Of a stretch of DNA of 20,835 nucleotides, positions 7,665 to 14,404 are shown piece by piece. Within the stretch, counting starts at the first letter, position 1, and each line of letters begins with the position of its first letter. The DNA comes from JBFXAN01 sp050184225 (GTDB lineage: Bacteria; Chloroflexota; Dehalococcoidia; CAUJGQ01), in contig JBFXAN010000113.1 of assembly GCA_050184225.1 (NCBI GenBank), forward strand, positions 1-20,835, given 5' to 3'. The notes below the pieces were generated by a model. The model ran no database searches. It saw nothing but the letters and a program-made list of their open reading frames with translations, and was not told where the DNA came from. The translations under genes were made by a program, and so were the position numbers.

Positions 7665-10664
7665 ATGAACGATCTGCTTGGCATCCCAATGAGTACCATG
7701 CTGACCGTGCTCCTGGCGCTCCTTGCCGTCTGCCTGATGTCCGTCGCCTGGATCGCATGGCGACGGCCGGTGATCTTCAAGTTGGGAGTACGCAACATTC
7801 CCCGCCGGCGCGCGCAGACGACGCTGATCGTCGCCGGGTTGATGCTCTCGACGCTGATCATCGCCGCCGCTCTCGGCACCGGCGACACGGTCAATCACTC
7901 GATCACCGCCGATGTTTACACCAACCTCGGCCAGGTCGATGAGCTGATCGTCGCAAGTCACGACGGCGAAGCCCGCACCGACCTGCTCGCGGGCGAGTCG
8001 CTGAATCCGACCGCCCTGGCAACGGTCGGGCAGGCGGCAGCGGCAGGCGTCACCATCGACGGCCTGCTACCAATGCTCGACGTGCGCGTGCCCGTGCGCC
8101 ACGAGGCGACCCAACTCGCCGAACCGGCGGCCGTGCTCACCGGCCTCGATCCGGCGCGACTGTCTGATTTCGGTGGGCTGAAGGACACGAGCGGACGGAG
8201 CATCGACCTCGCCGCGCTCCCGGTGGACGCGGTTGTGCTCAGCGAGAAGCTGGCGGAAGAGCTGGAGGCGAAGCTCGGCGATCGCGTCACCGTATTCGTC
8301 GGGGACACGCCGCACGACCTGAGCGTCGCCGCCGTCGCCGAGAACAGCTACCTCGGCGGCACCCGCCGCAGCCGCGGCACCTATCGCGAAGTGCCGGGCA
8401 TGGCGATGCCGCTGGCGAACCTGCAGACGCTGCTGCAACGGCCGGACGAAATCACCGCGATCGCCGTCTCCAACAGCGGCGACGGCCGGGCGGGCTACCA
8501 GCAGAGCGAGGCCACGTCCGTCGGCCTGCGGGCGGCGCTGTCCGGCACCGGTCTCGGTGTGGACGAGATCAAGCGCGACCGCGTCGACGATGCTGAGCAG
8601 ATCGGCACGAGCTTCACCACGATCTTTGTGGTGCTCGGCCTGTTCTCGATCGCCTCCGGTGTGCTCCTGATCGTACTGATCTTCACCATGCTCGCGTCAG
8701 TGCGGCGGGCGGAGATGGGCATGGAGCGCGCCGTCGGCACCCAGCGCCCCCAACTGATCCAGCAGTTCGTCGCCGAGGGGTCGGGCTATGCGCTCGTCGC
8801 CGGCCTGGTCGGGGCGGCGCTCGGCGTACTCGCCGCGATCGGCATCGCCCAGGGGATGAAGCTGATCTTCGGCGCCTACGCGCCGGTCGAGCCGCACATC
8901 ACGCCGCGCAGCATGGTCGTCGCCTACTGTCTCGGCATGGTGATCACGTTCGCGGCGGTGGTGGGCTCTTCCTGGAAGATCAGCCGGATCAACGTCGTCG
9001 CTGCAATTCGCGACATCCCGGACGTGTCATCGCCGGCGCGGAAGCTGAGCACGCTGGTGTGGGCGGGACTGCCGCTCGCCGGCGGCGCGCTGCTCACCCT
9101 GATGGGTGCCGGTTCCGAGAACGGAATGTTGTTCGGCGCCGGCATGAACCTGTGGCCATTTGGTGTGGCCCTGATCCTGCGCTTCTTCGGTGTGCCGGCG
9201 CGGGCGGTATTCAGCGCCGTCGGTCTCTACATCCTCGGTTACTGGCTGATGCCGGAGCGTCTGTTCGAGTCGCTGTTCGGCACGTACGACACCGAGATCG
9301 CGATCTTCTTCGTCTCCGGGATCTTCATGGTGATCGGCGCCACCATCCTCGTGATCAACAACACCGACATGTTGCTGGCCGGCATCTCCCGCCTCGGCGG
9401 CTTCTTCCGCGGCGCGCTGCCAGCAATCCGCACTGCCGTCGCCTATCCGGCGGCAGCGCGTGGCCGCACCGGCATGACGATCGCCATGTTCAGCCTGATC
9501 GTCTTCTCGCTGGTGATGATGGCAACGATGAGCGCCAACTTCAGCAACCTGACCCAGGGCGATGAGGCCAACGCCGGCTGGCACATCCGCGCCGATGCGG
9601 TCAGCGGTCGGTCGCTGGACAACCTCACCGCCGCGCTCCAGGCGCAGGGTGTGGACACCGCCCGCTTCACGGCCACCGGCGTCGTCACCAATCCGAACGA
9701 GTACAACTCCGAGGCGCGCGTGGCGGGCGCGGCCGACCCGGCATGGAAGAACTACCCGGTGTTCGGCATGAACCGTGACTTCATCGAGAAGAGCACGCTG
9801 CTCTTCCAGCAGCGCGCCGAGGGTTTCGACTCCGACGCCGACGTGGTCGCGGCCCTGTTGACCCAGCCGAACGTCGCGGTGGTTGATAGCCTCGCCCTGC
9901 CCCAGACCGGCGATATCGGCGGCGACCCGGACCAGTTCGCGCTCAAAGGGTTGAAGTCGACGGAGAAGGTGTTCGCACCGCGCCAGATCGAGCTGGTCGA
10001 CCCGCGCACGGGTGAGCCTCGCTCGATCACCGTGATCGGTGTGCTCGATAGCACGATCAGCAGCCTGTACGGCATCTACGCCAACCAGGCGACGATCGAC
10101 GCCATCTACGGCCCGCCGACCGTCACCTCCTACTTCGCGGCGCTGGACACGCCAGACGAGGCAACGCGGGTTGCCCGCGAGGTCGAGTCGGCGCTGCTCA
10201 GCGCGGGCGTTCAGGCGGCCTCCATCCACGACGAGCTGAAGGATGCGCAGAAGGAGCAGGCCGGCTTCCTCTACATCATTCAGGGCTTCATGGGTCTCGG
10301 ACTGCTCGTCGGCGTGGCGGCGATCGGCGTGATTGCCTTCCGCTCCGTGGTCGAGCGGCGCCAGCAGATCGGCATGCTGCGCGCTATCGGCTTTCCCACG
10401 GAACTCGTCTCGCTGTCGTTCCTGATTGAATCGGCGTTCGTGGTCGGCATCGGCGCCCTTTGCGGCACACTCCTCGGTCTGCCCTTGGGCTACAAGTTGT
10501 TCACCAACGAGGCCGGCAGTTCCGCGGATGTCACCTTCGTGATTCCGTGGACGATCATCGGCACGGTGCTGATCGCCACGATCGCGGTGGCGCTGCTGAT
10601 GACCTGGCTGCCATCGCGACAGGCGGGCCGCATCGCCCCGGCGGAGGCGCTCCGTTACGAGTAA
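7665..10664 (+). CDS. FtsX/MacB-family ABC transporter permease, 999 aa
   Basis: This large integral membrane protein partners the ATPase encoded 87 bp upstream. In the numbering used here there are hydrophobic spans near 10-32 and 52-71, an extracytoplasmic domain to about 315, and a first FtsX triplet (about 317-343, 373-397, 416-437). A central group of about four spans follows (463-564), then one near 602-622, a second extracytoplasmic domain (about 623-865) and a final FtsX triplet (868-893, 918-940, 958-979). FtsX-type loops RRAEMGMERAVGTQR and RRQQIGMLRAIGF follow the first helix of each triplet, so it is a duplicated permease. The middle helices are extra relative to MacB. ATG 7665 has AAGAGGA 10 nt upstream; an ATG at 7620 would add 15 residues without a good Shine-Dalgarno. 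Cargo is unknown. Confidence 0.93.
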   Translation: MNDLLGIPMSTMLTVLLALLAVCLMSVAWIAWRRPVIFKLGVRNIPRRRAQTTLIVAGLMLSTLIIAAALGTGDTVNHSITADVYTNLGQVDELIVASHDGEARTDLLAGESLNPTALATVGQAAAAGVTIDGLLPMLDVRVPVRHEATQLAEPAAVLTGLDPARLSDFGGLKDTSGRSIDLAALPVDAVVLSEKLAEELEAKLGDRVTVFVGDTPHDLSVAAVAENSYLGGTRRSRGTYREVPGMAMPLANLQTLLQRPDEITAIAVSNSGDGRAGYQQSEATSVGLRAALSGTGLGVDEIKRDRVDDAEQIGTSFTTIFVVLGLFSIASGVLLIVLIFTMLASVRRAEMGMERAVGTQRPQLIQQFVAEGSGYALVAGLVGAALGVLAAIGIAQGMKLIFGAYAPVEPHITPRSMVVAYCLGMVITFAAVVGSSWKISRINVVAAIRDIPDVSSPARKLSTLVWAGLPLAGGALLTLMGAGSENGMLFGAGMNLWPFGVALILRFFGVPARAVFSAVGLYILGYWLMPERLFESLFGTYDTEIAIFFVSGIFMVIGATILVINNTDMLLAGISRLGGFFRGALPAIRTAVAYPAAARGRTGMTIAMFSLIVFSLVMMATMSANFSNLTQGDEANAGWHIRADAVSGRSLDNLTAALQAQGVDTARFTATGVVTNPNEYNSEARVAGAADPAWKNYPVFGMNRDFIEKSTLLFQQRAEGFDSDADVVAALLTQPNVAVVDSLALPQTGDIGGDPDQFALKGLKSTEKVFAPRQIELVDPRTGEPRSITVIGVLDSTISSLYGIYANQATIDAIYGPPTVTSYFAALDTPDEATRVAREVESALLSAGVQAASIHDELKDAQKEQAGFLYIIQGFMGLGLLVGVAAIGVIAFRSVVERRQQIGMLRAIGFPTELVSLSFLIESAFVVGIGALCGTLLGLPLGYKLFTNEAGSSADVTFVIPWTIIGTVLIATIAVALLMTWLPSRQAGRIAPAEALRYE

Positions 10665-10706
10665 ACCACTCGTCACAGTCCTTGTGGCTTGCGCAGGGAT
10701 TCAGAT

Positions 10707-10742
10707 TGAGGCGGAGCAGGGTCAATCCCTTGCTCCGCCTCA
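10707..10742. terminator. Strong stem-loop between convergent genes
   Basis: TGAGGCGGAGCA pairs perfectly with TGCTCCGCCTCA (12 bp), and inner GGG/CCC extends the stem with one bulge. It begins 43 bp after the permease stop and lies between it and the convergent winged-helix gene. No U-tract follows on either strand, so it may be a bidirectional or factor-assisted terminator. Confidence 0.65.
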
Positions 10743-10820
10743 TGTGCGTTGGCGGCGACCGATTGGACAGCAACGATGCTTCAGGATCTGACCGCACCTG
10801 ACATACCGCCGGCGGACGAG

Positions 10821-11192
10821 TCAACCGCCGCGGGTGGCGCGGATCAGCGCTTCCATATGATCCAGGTATCGTTCCAGCGCGGCGCGGCCCGCCGGCGTCA
10901 GGCGATACTCCGTCTTGGGCGTGCGGCCTTCGAAGGATTTGGCGCAGGCGATATAGCCGGCGTCCTCGAGCTTGCGCGCGTGCACGCTCAGGTTGCCGTC
11001 GGTGGTGTGGAGCAGCGCCTTCAGGTCGTTGAAGGTGAGCGCCTCGTTGACGGCGAGCGCGCTGACGATGCCGAGGCGGATGCGCTCGTGGATCAAGCGG
11101 TCCAGATCGGGGGTTCCCGCCGCGCCGCCGGCCACGGCCCGCAGTCCCGACCCTTGGGAGGTGCGTGCCAGGTTATCCCGCTCAACCACCAT
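10821..11192 (-). CDS. Winged-helix transcriptional regulator
   Basis: This 123-residue DNA-binding protein has a single winged-helix domain at about 28-115: DLDRLIHERIRLGIVSAL, LTFNDLKALLHTTDGNLSVHARKLEDAGYI and a wing with KTEYRLTPAGRAAL. This arrangement matches small MarR/ArsR-like regulators of the winged-helix DNA-binding domain type. There is no ligand domain. The ATG at 11192 lies inside the 3' end of the membrane-protein gene: the two overlap by 11 nt (ATGGTGGTTGA), with GAGG just before the ATG, so they are translationally coupled. Such a pairing commonly means the regulator controls its own operon and partner; that is inference here. Confidence 0.87.
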   Translation of the reverse strand: MVVERDNLARTSQGSGLRAVAGGAAGTPDLDRLIHERIRLGIVSALAVNEALTFNDLKALLHTTDGNLSVHARKLEDAGYIACAKSFEGRTPKTEYRLTPAGRAALERYLDHMEALIRATRGG

Positions 11193-11796
11193 GCCGCCTC
11201 ACAATCACCGCGCCGAAGAGAATATGCAAACCGCCGAAACCGGATGCCATCCACCACGTATCCCAGGATGCCGGCGTCACGAGCGCGGCGGCGCCCGTCG
11301 CCATGAAGCAGAGGCCCATCACCGGCAGCACCCGTACGGAGAGCATACCGCCCGTGATCAGGGCTGTGCCATAGAGCAACAGCCACATCCCCGGAATCAC
11401 TTCCGGCGCATCTGCCCGATACAACACCAGGGTGAGCAGCGCCGCCGCCGCCACCGGCACGGCAAAGCTGACCGCGCGCAGACGAACGGGCGCGGCCAGT
11501 ATACGGAGTCCGGCGGCGCGCGCCTTGCGACTGATCGCCCACGCGCTCACGGCGAGCGAGATCGCCGCGGTGCCGATCCAGACGGTCAGCCACGACTCGA
11601 CGCTGGTCTGTCGTGTTGCCAACACGCTAGCGCCAAGCGCGAGCACGCCGATGCCGATCTCCGCCCAGCCAGAGACGGCGGTGAAGGTCGCCGCCCGCTC
11701 CATCGTCTCCCGAATGAAGCGGAGGTTATCCTCAGCACGCTCTCTGAGCGCCGGTGGCTCCGGCGGCGACGGCGGCAGCGGACTGATGAGCGCCAT
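11182..11796 (-). CDS. Six-helix membrane protein, operon partner of the winged-helix regulator
   Basis: The product is 204 aa. A short soluble N-terminus contains an amphipathic stretch (RAEDNLRFIRETMERA) and is followed by about six hydrophobic spans, including GWAEIGIGVLALGASVLA, WLTVWIGTAAISLAVSAW, VIPGMWLLLYGTALITGG and GFGGLHILFGAVIV. Paired Trp/Gly residues and conserved-looking helix motifs suggest a real family, but I cannot assign a function. No Shine-Dalgarno precedes the ATG at 11796. Instead a promoter-like pair of hexamers sits so close that the transcript may start at the ATG itself. The gene overlaps the regulator downstream by 11 nt. Transport, sensing or anchoring roles are all possible. 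Confidence 0.8.
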   Translation of the reverse strand: MALISPLPPSPPEPPALRERAEDNLRFIRETMERAATFTAVSGWAEIGIGVLALGASVLATRQTSVESWLTVWIGTAAISLAVSAWAISRKARAAGLRILAAPVRLRAVSFAVPVAAAALLTLVLYRADAPEVIPGMWLLLYGTALITGGMLSVRVLPVMGLCFMATGAAALVTPASWDTWWMASGFGGLHILFGAVIVRRHGG

Positions 11797-11802
11797 GCGT
11801 AC

Positions 11803-11831
11803 ATGCTAACGCCTGCACCGGCAGCGGTCAT
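11803..11831 (-). promoter_or_regulatory. Candidate leaderless promoter for the membrane protein/regulator operon
   Basis: On the minus strand, ATGACC (-35-like, 11826-11831) and TAGCAT (-10-like, 11803-11808) are 17 nt apart, and TAGCAT is 6 nt before the ATG at 11796. Transcription would start at or next to the A of the ATG. The absence of a Shine-Dalgarno fits a leaderless mRNA. Confidence 0.4.
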
Positions 11832-11852
11832 CATCAACGACGCCGGACAATA

Positions 11853-11883
11853 TTCACGCCGCGGGCCGCGGCCGGGATACAAT
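11853..11883 (+). promoter_or_regulatory. Candidate leaderless promoter for the gatD operon
   Basis: TACAAT (11878-11883; 5 of 6 matches to TATAAT) ends 6 nt before the ATG at 11890, and TTCACG (11853-11858) is a weak -35 at 19 nt. No clear Shine-Dalgarno precedes the ATG. The geometry predicts initiation at the start codon. Confidence 0.4.
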
Positions 11884-11889
11884 GCGTCT

Positions 11890-12711
11890 ATGACGGACTC
11901 CACACCGACCACCGGCACGACCCCGCGAACGATCCGCCTGGCGCATCTCTATCCGAACCTGATGAACCTCTACGGCGACCGGGGCAACATCATCACGCTG
12001 CGCCGCCGCTGCGAGGCACGCGGGATCGAGCTGCGCGTGACCGACCTCGGCCTCGGCGATCCGTTCGACCCGACGGCCTACGACCTCGTCTTCATCGGCG
12101 GCGGACAAGACCGGGAACAGCGGCGCATCACCGATGACCTGCTCAGCGTCAAGGGCGGGCCGATCCGCGCGGCGGCAGATGCGGGGATGCCGATGCTCTC
12201 GGTCTGCGGGGGCTATCAACTCTTTGGCCGCTCCTACCAGCCGGCGGCAGGAGAAGAACTGCCGGGGCTCGGCATCTTCCCGATCCGCACGGTCCATCCG
12301 GGTGAGGATTCCCCCCGATGCATCGGCAACGTCGCGGCAGCGTGGGAGGGCGGTACGCTGGTCGGATTCGAGAATCACGGCGGCCGCACGTACCTCGAGG
12401 CCGGGGCGCGGCCGCTGGCGCGCGTCGCCGCCGGATACGGCAACAACGGCGAGGATGGCACCGAGGGCGCGGTCGCCGGCAACGTCTACGGCACCTACCT
12501 CCACGGCTCGCTGCTTCCCAAGAATCCTGCCTTCGCCGACCACCTGATCCTGCTCGCGCTGCGCCGCCGCTATGGCTCGGACGAAACCCTTTCGCCGCTG
12601 GATGACACGTTCGAGGCGCGTGCCCACGCCGACGCCGCTCGCATCGCCCGAGCTGCTGCAGCGAAGCGGCGCGATTCGCGCGGTCTGCTGGCGAGGTTGG
12701 TGCGACGATGA
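11890..12711 (+). CDS. gatD: GatD-like glutamine amidotransferase (lipid II isoglutaminyl synthase glutaminase subunit)
   Basis: This 273-aa protein has the CobB/CobQ-type class I glutamine amidotransferase fold. The start (IRLAHLYPNLMNLYGDRGNI) is the GatD hallmark; the nucleophile is Cys106 in LSVCGGYQLFG, and the catalytic His is His205 in YGTYLHGSLLPKNP. In the known system GatD releases ammonia from glutamine and feeds it to MurT, which amidates the D-Glu of lipid II stem peptides. No MurT-like Mur ligase is encoded in this window, so the partner must lie elsewhere or the role differs. After residue 240 there is a basic, Ala-rich helical tail. The stop overlaps the next gene's ATG (ATGA). 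The gene heads a three-gene operon with thioredoxin-like and membrane proteins and appears to be transcribed from a leaderless promoter. Confidence 0.9.
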   Translation: MTDSTPTTGTTPRTIRLAHLYPNLMNLYGDRGNIITLRRRCEARGIELRVTDLGLGDPFDPTAYDLVFIGGGQDREQRRITDDLLSVKGGPIRAAADAGMPMLSVCGGYQLFGRSYQPAAGEELPGLGIFPIRTVHPGEDSPRCIGNVAAAWEGGTLVGFENHGGRTYLEAGARPLARVAAGYGNNGEDGTEGAVAGNVYGTYLHGSLLPKNPAFADHLILLALRRRYGSDETLSPLDDTFEARAHADAARIARAAAAKRRDSRGLLARLVRR

Positions 12712-13358
12712 CCTCGTCACAATCCGAAACCGAGCCGGTCGAGGTTGACGAGCGGCCGCACCGGAAGCGCGAGTGGTCGGGCGGCATCCGCAGCGTCGTC
12801 CTCCCGCTGCTGATCGTTGGCGCGATCGTGCTCGCCGTCTGGTATCTGGAGGTCGGCCGCGGTGGTGGCGGCGACGAGGACGGCGAGCACGGCGTCGTTG
12901 CCCTGGAGGACACGCTCAATGTGACGGGGCGGCCGCCGGCGGCGGAGATCGGCCGGGCGGCACCGGACTTCCGCCTGACCCGCCTGGATGGCGGCGAGCT
13001 GCAACTCAGCGACCTGCGCGGCAGCGTCGTCATTCTCAACTTTTGGGCGACCTGGTGCGCTCCCTGTCGCCAGGAGATGCCGGAGTTCGTCCGCATCTAT
13101 AGCACGATGCACGGGCAGGGACTGGAGATCGTCGCCGTCGACCTGCAAGAGGCGGAAGGCCAGGTCCAGAGCTTTGTCGACGAGTTCGGCATGCGCTTTC
13201 CCATCCTCTTCGACCGCAGCGGCGAAGTCGCCCGCACCTACCGCGTCAACCAACTGCCCGTTACCTTGATCATCGACCGCGACGGCGTCGTCCGCGCGAC
13301 AAAGTATGGCCCGGTGACGCCGGACTTCCTCCAGGCGGAACTCGCTAAAGTGCTGTAA
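12708..13358 (+). CDS. TlpA-like membrane-anchored thioredoxin-fold protein
   Basis: The 216-aa product has a charged cytoplasmic N-terminus, one membrane anchor (about 29-47), a Gly/acidic linker and a TlpA/ResA-type thioredoxin domain (about 78-216) facing the outside. The redox motif is WCAPC (Cys117, Cys120) within VVILNFWATWCAPCRQEMP, and the cis-Pro loop is NQLPVT (Pro184). Such proteins reduce disulfides, for example in cytochrome c maturation, or protect exported thiols; no cytochrome genes are nearby. Translation is coupled to gatD through a 4-nt ATGA overlap. The membrane protein gene follows after 14 bp. Confidence 0.91.
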   Translation: MTSSQSETEPVEVDERPHRKREWSGGIRSVVLPLLIVGAIVLAVWYLEVGRGGGGDEDGEHGVVALEDTLNVTGRPPAAEIGRAAPDFRLTRLDGGELQLSDLRGSVVILNFWATWCAPCRQEMPEFVRIYSTMHGQGLEIVAVDLQEAEGQVQSFVDEFGMRFPILFDRSGEVARTYRVNQLPVTLIIDRDGVVRATKYGPVTPDFLQAELAKVL

Positions 13359-13372
13359 GACGAGGGGCTTGT

Positions 13373-13852
13373 GTGGGTGAGTTCCTCGACAAGGTCGGCG
13401 ACCTCTATCAGCGGGACATTGTCGACACGGGCAAGGTGCCGCAATTCCTCATCCTGATCTCCTTTCTGCTGGCCTTCCTCGCCGTCCGGTTCATCACCCA
13501 TAGCATTCGCGACCAGCGTTTCCGCCGCATCTTTCGCAACATCGGCGGAACGGGCGGACGCCATATCCATCACCTCGTCTGGGGCATCCTCCTGCTGCTG
13601 ATCAGCGGCTATCTTGCGCTGGCGTTCGATCCAGACCGCGTGCGGAATCTTCTGGCGATCCTGTTTGGTGTCGGCGCCGCGCTGACGCTCGATGAATTTG
13701 CCCTGTGGCTCAATCTCGAAGATGTCTACTGGGCCAAGCAAGGCCGCAGCAGCGTTGACGCCGTGATCGTCTTTGCCACCCTGGCCGGCATCATCCTGCT
13801 CGGCATCCCCTTCTGGGTGGATGTCGTGCAGGAGATCGGCCGGCTCCTGTAA
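13373..13852 (+). CDS. Four-helix integral membrane protein with a conserved-looking HIHH motif
   Basis: The product is 159 aa. Hydrophobic spans are visible near 24-42 (FLILISFLLAFLAVRFI), 67-84 (HHLVWGILLLLISGYLAL), 92-110 (LLAILFGVGAALTLDEFAL) and 129-148 (VIVFATLAGIILLGIPFW). The block GRHIHHLVWG before helix 2 clusters three His, and LTLDEFALWLNLEDVYWAK after helix 3 places several acidic residues and aromatics, a layout that could bind metal. I recognise no characterised family. The start is GTG at 13373, with GAGGGG (13362-13367) 5 nt upstream. It is the last gene of the gatD operon and is followed by a strong hairpin. Confidence 0.82.
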   Translation: MGEFLDKVGDLYQRDIVDTGKVPQFLILISFLLAFLAVRFITHSIRDQRFRRIFRNIGGTGGRHIHHLVWGILLLLISGYLALAFDPDRVRNLLAILFGVGAALTLDEFALWLNLEDVYWAKQGRSSVDAVIVFATLAGIILLGIPFWVDVVQEIGRLL

Positions 13853-13863
13853 TCACGCGCGGA

Positions 13864-13892
13864 AGCATCGCCATGCAGCATGAGGCGATGCT
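13864..13892 (+). terminator. Stem-loop terminator of the gatD operon
   Basis: AGCATCGCC and GGCGATGCT form a 9-bp perfect stem, with an inner ATG/CAT pairing that extends it across a 2-nt bulge. It starts 12 bp after the membrane-protein stop codon. No U-run follows, so termination may be factor-assisted. Confidence 0.55.
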
Positions 13893-14014
13893 CGTATCCC
13901 GCATGTCGCCACACTTCATTCCATGACTGATGGCACACCGTCGAGGCGTGTGCTTCACTGACTGCGGTTCGACCCTCACACGATCGCACCGCAGATGGGG
14001 AGGTAGGGCAGGTA

Positions 14015-14209
14015 GTGGAGGAGCAGGCAGAGCATATCGACGGAGATCCGGAGACCATGCGCGGCATCGTGGAGAAGCTGCAAGTCTGGAGCGATTGCCT
14101 CTCCCCGTCCGAGCAGGTGATGCTCGGCCTGCTCCTCAAACGCCTCGACGAGGTCCAGCCGATCGAACCGATCGGCGACGATTGCATCGATCCCGCGGCC
14201 TCGGAGTGA
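14015..14209 (+). CDS. Small acidic hypothetical protein, 64 aa
   Basis: A GTG start at 14015 follows a purine-rich leader with GGGAGG and AGGGCAGG. The protein (MEEQAEHIDG...) is acidic. Its centre is a helical LSPSEQVMLGLLLKRLDEV preceded by ETMRGIVEKLQVW. Codon third positions are strongly G/C, as in its neighbours, which supports a real gene. There is no signal peptide or known domain. A 7-bp hairpin follows immediately, suggesting a single-gene transcript. Function unknown. Confidence 0.6.
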   Translation: MEEQAEHIDGDPETMRGIVEKLQVWSDCLSPSEQVMLGLLLKRLDEVQPIEPIGDDCIDPAASE

Positions 14210-14217
14210 ATCCGCTC

Positions 14218-14234
14218 CGGCCGGCTCCCGGCCG
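14218..14234 (+). terminator. Short GC hairpin after the small acidic gene
   Basis: CGGCCGG-CTC-CCGGCCG is a perfect 7-bp stem with a 3-nt loop, 8 nt after the stop codon. It lacks a T-tract. It could equally be a chance GC palindrome in GC-rich DNA, but its position favours a terminator. Confidence 0.4.
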
Positions 14235-14404
14235 TGAGATCTCCCCACCGCGCACTCGCGGATGCCCCCGGCGTTCACACGCATGATACCTTTGATACCC
14301 TGGAGAGGCGCCCGCTTCGTCCGGCGTCCCATCACGACGGAAGTGAGCATCGGCCGAGCTCGTGCCACACAACCCACCGGCCGCGCGCTCTTGAGGTTAG
14401 ATCA

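Noticed and set aside
6099..7961. 620-codon open frame on the minus strand
   Set aside because: It runs antisense to the DUF3105, ABC ATPase and permease genes, is Arg/Asp/His-rich with no domain, and has no start signals. It is a GC-driven shadow.
9027..10676. 549-codon open frame on the minus strand
   Set aside because: It is antisense to the permease gene, with shadow composition (His/Asp/Arg/Gln-rich) and no recognisable motif.
10806..10815. CCGCCGGCGG palindrome near the winged-helix stop
   Set aside because: A short GC palindrome of this kind is expected by chance in this composition.
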